DNA from: Mycobacterium sp.
Lineage (GTDB): Bacteria; Actinomycetota; Actinomycetes; Mycobacteriales; Mycobacteriaceae
Direction of reading: 5' to 3'
DNA length: 64,000 nt
Assembly (NCBI GenBank): GCA_016197405.1
Contig: JACPVR010000015.1
Coordinates: 1-64,000, forward strand
Positions 61,028 to 64,000 of the stretch are shown one piece after another. The translations under genes were made by a program, and so were the position numbers. The notes under the pieces were generated by a model, which saw only the letters and a program-made list of their open reading frames with translations, was not told the DNA's origin and made no database searches. Positions within the stretch are counted from its first letter, which is position 1. Every line of letters starts with the position of its first letter.

Positions 61028-61644
61028 CCGACCAATTCGCCTACCCGCCCGACCGTGAGCAAAGCAGCGCCGATCGTGTTGCGGCACTGGAACAACTGCT
61101 CGTCGAGAAGGGCATCATCACCGGCCAGACGGTCGACAAGGTGCTGGCCTATTTCGAATCGGAGATGACGCCGCTCAACGGAAAGAAGATCGTCGTGAAG
61201 GCGTGGACCGATCCGGATTTCGCCGCCCGCGTGGTTGTCGACACCCCGGCCGCCCTGGAAGAACTCGAGCTGCCCGAAGGTATGGCAGGCGCCGAGGGCG
61301 AACATCTGCAAGCGGTGGCCAATTCCCCCGGCGTGCACAACCTGGTGATCTGCACGCTGTGCTCGTGTTTCCCGTGGCCGGTCCTGGGGTTGCCGCCCTA
61401 TTGGTACAAGGACCCGGTGTTTCGTGCCCGCGCCGCTCGCGAACCCCGCACCGTGCTGGCCGAGGTCGGCGTCGATCTGCCGGCCGACACCGAGATCAAG
61501 GTGTGGGACTCCAGTGGGCACTCACGCTGGTTTGTCATCCCCGAACGGCCCTCTGGTACCGACGAATTGACCGAAGAAGAGCTGATGGATCTGGTCACCA
61601 CGGAATCGATGATGGGCGTGGCGTTGGCGGGACAGCCGGCATGA
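61024..61644 (+). CDS. nthA: Nitrile hydratase alpha subunit, cobalt type
   Basis: A 206-residue catalytic subunit. The metal site is ICTLCSC (Cys110, Thr111, Cys113, Ser114, Cys115), where Cys113 and Cys115 are normally oxidised to sulfinate and sulfenate. Thr in VCTLCSC indicates Co(III), whereas Fe-type enzymes have Ser. PWPVLGLPPYWYKDPVFRARAAREPRTVL and EIKVWDSSGHSRWFVIPERP complete the family pattern. It is coupled to the beta gene by ATGA and followed by the activator gene at overlapping ATGA. No amidase lies in the window, so amide products are handled elsewhere or exported. Confidence 0.95.
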   Translation: MTDQFAYPPDREQSSADRVAALEQLLVEKGIITGQTVDKVLAYFESEMTPLNGKKIVVKAWTDPDFAARVVVDTPAALEELELPEGMAGAEGEHLQAVANSPGVHNLVICTLCSCFPWPVLGLPPYWYKDPVFRARAAREPRTVLAEVGVDLPADTEIKVWDSSGHSRWFVIPERPSGTDELTEEELMDLVTTESMMGVALAGQPA

Positions 61645-61949
61645 AACTCCACAACACCTGCACCACCGACCAGGCGGCGCCGCAGTTCGAGCACGAATGG
61701 CAGAGGCGGGCGTTCGGGCTGGCGCTGGCGCTCTCGGAGTTCGGTCACTACCCGTGGAGCGAGTTCCAGCAGAACCTGATCGAGACCATCGGGGCCTGGG
61801 AGGCGGCACCGGAGCCGGCCCGCGGTGACTGGCAGTACTACGACCATTGGGTCGCCGCGCTCGAAAGCGTCGTCGATCACCGCCAATTGCTCACCGCGGC
61901 CGTCGTCACCGATGACGGTGATCATGCGGTGGCCGGCGACCACCACTGA
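61641..61949 (+). CDS. Nitrile hydratase activator/accessory protein (P14K/NhlE type)
   Basis: A 102-residue protein with PQFEHEWQRRAFGLALALSEFGHYPWSEFQQNLIETIG and YYDHWVAALESVVD, the signature of nitrile hydratase accessory proteins related to the beta-subunit N-terminus. These bind the alpha subunit and insert cobalt by self-subunit swapping. ATG 61641 overlaps the alpha stop. Its position right after the alpha gene is standard for cobalt-type clusters. Confidence 0.9.
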   Translation: MKLHNTCTTDQAAPQFEHEWQRRAFGLALALSEFGHYPWSEFQQNLIETIGAWEAAPEPARGDWQYYDHWVAALESVVDHRQLLTAAVVTDDGDHAVAGDHH

Positions 61950-61982
61950 TCCCGAACCCGCTCCCGAAAGGAAGGAACCACC

Positions 61983-62660
61983 ATGCACATCGAGCCTGGA
62001 ATCGTCGAGGGCCCCAAGATCGTCCTGAGTTATCTGACCGCCAGCGGTGTGGGCGCGTACACCCTGTCGCTGGCGTCCAAGCACATCAAAGAACGCGGTG
62101 CGGCGTCGCTGCTGGCCGGTGTCGTTGCCACGACCGCGCTGGTCTTCACCTTCTTCCAGGTCTTCCCGCATGTCGCCGTGGGGATCTCCGAGGTCCACCT
62201 GATCCTCGGCTCGACGCTGTTCCTGCTGTTCGGGGCGGCGCCGGCGGCGTTCGGGCTGGCCCTCGGCCTGCTGGTCCAGGGGGTGTTCTTCGCGCCCTTC
62301 GATCTGCCTCAGTTCGGCATGAATGTCACCACGCTGCTGGTTCCGCTGCTGGCGCTGCAGGCAGTGGCACGACGGACGATCGCGCCACAGACGCCGTACG
62401 TGGATCTGAAGTACCGGCAGGCGTTGGCGCTGTCGGCGACCTACCAGGCCGGGATTGTGTCCTGGGTGACGTTCTGGGCGCTCTACGGGCAGGGTTTCAC
62501 CGTCGAAAATGTCGCCAGCATAGCGACTTTCGGTGTGGCTTACATGTCGGTGATCCTCCTCGAACCGTTGGCGGATCTGTTGGTCCTAGCCGGGGCGAAG
62601 GCCGTCCGCAGCCTGCGCGACGGCGCCTGGCTGGAGCCGCGGTTGTTCAACCCGGCCTGA
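61983..62660 (+). CDS. CbiM-like cobalt/nickel ECF permease (substrate component)
   Basis: A 225-residue membrane protein with about seven helices. The N-terminus MHIEPGIVEGPKI follows the MHI(x)EG pattern of CbiM/NikM, whose free N-terminal Met-His is buried as a metal ligand. FFQVFPHVAVGISEVHLILGSTLFLLFG and FFAPFDLPQFGMNV are also CbiM-like. It is 33 bp after the accessory gene, with GAAAGGAAG before the ATG. CbiN, CbiQ and CbiO partners are not in this window, so it must use a shared energising module or work alone. It supplies cobalt for the upstream nitrile hydratase. Confidence 0.88.
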   Translation: MHIEPGIVEGPKIVLSYLTASGVGAYTLSLASKHIKERGAASLLAGVVATTALVFTFFQVFPHVAVGISEVHLILGSTLFLLFGAAPAAFGLALGLLVQGVFFAPFDLPQFGMNVTTLLVPLLALQAVARRTIAPQTPYVDLKYRQALALSATYQAGIVSWVTFWALYGQGFTVENVASIATFGVAYMSVILLEPLADLLVLAGAKAVRSLRDGAWLEPRLFNPA

Positions 62661-62674
62661 CTCGTCGTGCATCT

Positions 62675-62706
62675 GCGGCCGCTGCCCGATTCCGGGTGGC
62701 GGCCGC
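62675..62706 (+). terminator. Strong hairpin closing the nitrile hydratase operon
   Basis: A 14-bp stem with two G-T wobbles: GCGGCCGC, TG, CCCG, loop ATTC, CGGG, TG, GCGGCCGC. It starts 15 bp after the cbiM-like stop. No T-run follows, as is common in mycobacteria. Confidence 0.75.
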
Positions 62707-62855
62707 TGTGCTCCTGGGCTGCTGCCACTGTTTCCGTGGCGTTTGGGCTCGCTCGTCACGAAATCCGTCGCCGGGGGCCGGGGTAACTGACTCGCCGGTA
62801 AGAAATCCGCCAAACCTCTATGCACACCCGGTTAGACACGGTAAGTATTAAGGAC

Positions 62856-64000
62856 ATGGGGGCTGGAGCGTATGTCGGGCGTGTCGGTGGGTTGGCGGTC
62901 TTTCTCGGAGTCGGTGTCGCGGTGTTCACCGGTGCCGGCATCGCCTCGGCGGCCGATGAGGGTGCGGGCGCAGACGCATCGTCAACCACCTCCACAAGTC
63001 AGTCGGCATCCAACGAAAAGCCGGCGAAGTCGGAGCCAAAAGGGCTGTCCGGCAAGTCCGATGACGGTTCGAAAGATGTCGCCGACACGTCAAAAGATGT
63101 CGCCGCCACGGACGAGAAAGCCGACGACACCACAGCTGTCGATGACGACACCTCCAAGGATGCCGCCGAAGGGGAGGCGAAGCCGGATGCCGACAAGCCG
63201 GCCAAGCACCCGCATGCCGAGGGCGACGAAACAGCGGTAGACGAGCAGCCTGCCGAGAAGAAATCCGAGAGCGACGAGGACGAGGCTGCCGTGACCCAGG
63301 CCGTCACGCTCGCCGAGCCGCCCTCGGTCGACAAGACCGACGGTTCGGGCAAACCAGGCGTCCCCGCCTTGGCCTCGCTGGCCATGTCGTTGGTAACCGC
63401 CGGGCGTGACGCGACGGACAAATCCGAACAGTCAGTCGAAGATGTCACGACGACCAGCCTGGCCGCGGCTGCGGACCCGACGTATCCATACCCGACCGAC
63501 GTCAAGGTCAAGGAGGTCGTGGCACCGCTGGAATTCCTGCAGTACGTCCCCGTTCTCGGCCGATACGTTGTCACCCCGGTGGTGCGGTTCATTCACACCA
63601 TCCCGTTGGTCGGCGACATTCTGCATCCGCTGATTGGCTGGCCCGTTGACCATGACGCACCGCCCGGGACACCGAAAGCACGAACGGTTCGCGTGACCTC
63701 ATTCGACGGCACATCGATTTATGTGCATTTCATGCCTGCGAAGGGCCTCAAGGCCGGACAGGAAGCACCGACGATTCTGGACGGTCCCGGGCTGGGGCTG
63801 CCCGGTGCCACGACCATCGACCTCAAGTACGACGGCCTGCTGCCCAACGACGTCATCGGGGTGGGGGAGCTACGCGCCAACGGCTACAACGTGGTGACCT
63901 GGGATCCTCGCGGTGAGTGGCATTCCGGCGGCGTCATGCACCTGGACTCACCTGACCTCGAAGGCCGCGATGTATCGGCGATCATCAGCTGGGTGGCCTC
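62856..64000 (+). CDS. Secreted CocE/S15-like hydrolase, 5' part (runs off window)
   Basis: An open frame of at least 381 codons without a stop, cut by the window end. The N-terminus is a signal peptide (GRVGGLAVFLGVGVAVFTGAGIASA-AD), and the first 150 mature residues are an acidic, Lys/Asp/Ala-rich low-complexity region with SKDV-type repeats. A conserved-looking domain begins with PLEFLQYVPVLGRYVVTPV, then VTSFDGTSIYVHFMPA, GPGLGLPGATTIDL and VVTWDPRGEWHSGGVMHLDS. The last (DPRGxxxSGG) is the alpha/beta-hydrolase oxyanion region of CocE/X-Pro dipeptidyl-peptidase (S15) relatives; the Ser elbow lies beyond the edge. ATG 62856 is used; ATG 62820 is in frame and possible. Confidence 0.75.
   Translation, partial: MGAGAYVGRVGGLAVFLGVGVAVFTGAGIASAADEGAGADASSTTSTSQSASNEKPAKSEPKGLSGKSDDGSKDVADTSKDVAATDEKADDTTAVDDDTSKDAAEGEAKPDADKPAKHPHAEGDETAVDEQPAEKKSESDEDEAAVTQAVTLAEPPSVDKTDGSGKPGVPALASLAMSLVTAGRDATDKSEQSVEDVTTTSLAAAADPTYPYPTDVKVKEVVAPLEFLQYVPVLGRYVVTPVVRFIHTIPLVGDILHPLIGWPVDHDAPPGTPKARTVRVTSFDGTSIYVHFMPAKGLKAGQEAPTILDGPGLGLPGATTIDLKYDGLLPNDVIGVGELRANGYNVVTWDPRGEWHSGGVMHLDSPDLEGRDVSAIISWVA

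Noticed and set aside
1..64000. CRISPR arrays, insertion sequences and prophage
   Set aside because: No regularly spaced repeats, transposase, integrase or terminal inverted repeats noticed on reading both strands; not an exhaustive computation.

Overview
The window is 64 kb of GC-rich DNA with dense, ATGA-coupled operons, lipoproteins, and an EspR-like regulator nearly identical in layout to the mycobacterial protein. It also carries a SulP-carbonic anhydrase fusion and a secreted protein with a mycobacterial-looking leader. Together these point to a fast-growing, environmental, metabolically versatile mycobacterium (Mycolicibacterium-like). This is inference from protein character; no rRNA or tRNA gene is present to confirm it. 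I saw no insertion sequence, phage, CRISPR array or tRNA.

Layout. 0.2-6.7 kb: a flavin monooxygenase plus VOC protein, then a phosphoenolpyruvate-synthase/rifampicin-phosphotransferase-like enzyme coupled to a CrtC-like (DUF7064-type) protein, with a divergent TetR regulator. 6.7-24.9 kb: a sugar locus of two divergent operons. The minus operon is chvE-mmsA-mmsB-small HTH-like orf-galT-galK-galM. The plus operon is ytfQ-ytfR-ytfT-yjfF-lacI-araB-araD-araA-zinc dehydrogenase. They share a 290-bp control region with three LacI-type operators, one overlapping the -10 box of a good promoter. The locus imports sugars through two ABC systems and feeds galactose into the Leloir pathway and L-arabinose into the pentose phosphate pathway.

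24.9-29.6 kb: a GAF-EAL c-di-GMP protein, a cysteine hydrolase and a SulP-carbonic anhydrase fusion. 29.6-34.5 kb: an aromatic meta-cleavage-type operon (PucR-type regulator, FAH-family enzyme, extradiol dioxygenase, flavin hydroxylase). 34.5-40 kb: an orphan E1/transketolase-like enzyme with a divergent Lrp regulator, an AlkB alkane hydroxylase and a GGDEF protein. 40-44 kb: a membrane acyltransferase and an ECF sigma/anti-sigma unit with an RclC/YkgB-like protein and a small secreted protein, behind two matching candidate ECF promoters. 44-51.3 kb: an ABM monooxygenase with a DJ-1 protein, a large SARP-type ATPase regulator, then an alcohol dehydrogenase-hydrolase-AraC unit.

51.3-57.4 kb: an EspR paralogue with a small unknown gene, a secreted DUF4185 protein (a family linked to endo-D-arabinanases) and a CYP102-type self-sufficient P450. 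57.5-62.7 kb: two convergent GlxA regulators and a cobalt-type nitrile hydratase operon with its own CbiM-like cobalt permease. From 62.86 kb to the edge: the 5' part of a secreted CocE/S15-like hydrolase.

Cross-cutting signals are hairpins embedded in the 3' coding ends of convergent gene pairs, helically phased dyads in the Lrp promoter region, and 21-bp-spaced direct repeats in front of the nitrile hydratase operon. Functions are from recognised motifs and family memory; no database search was run.
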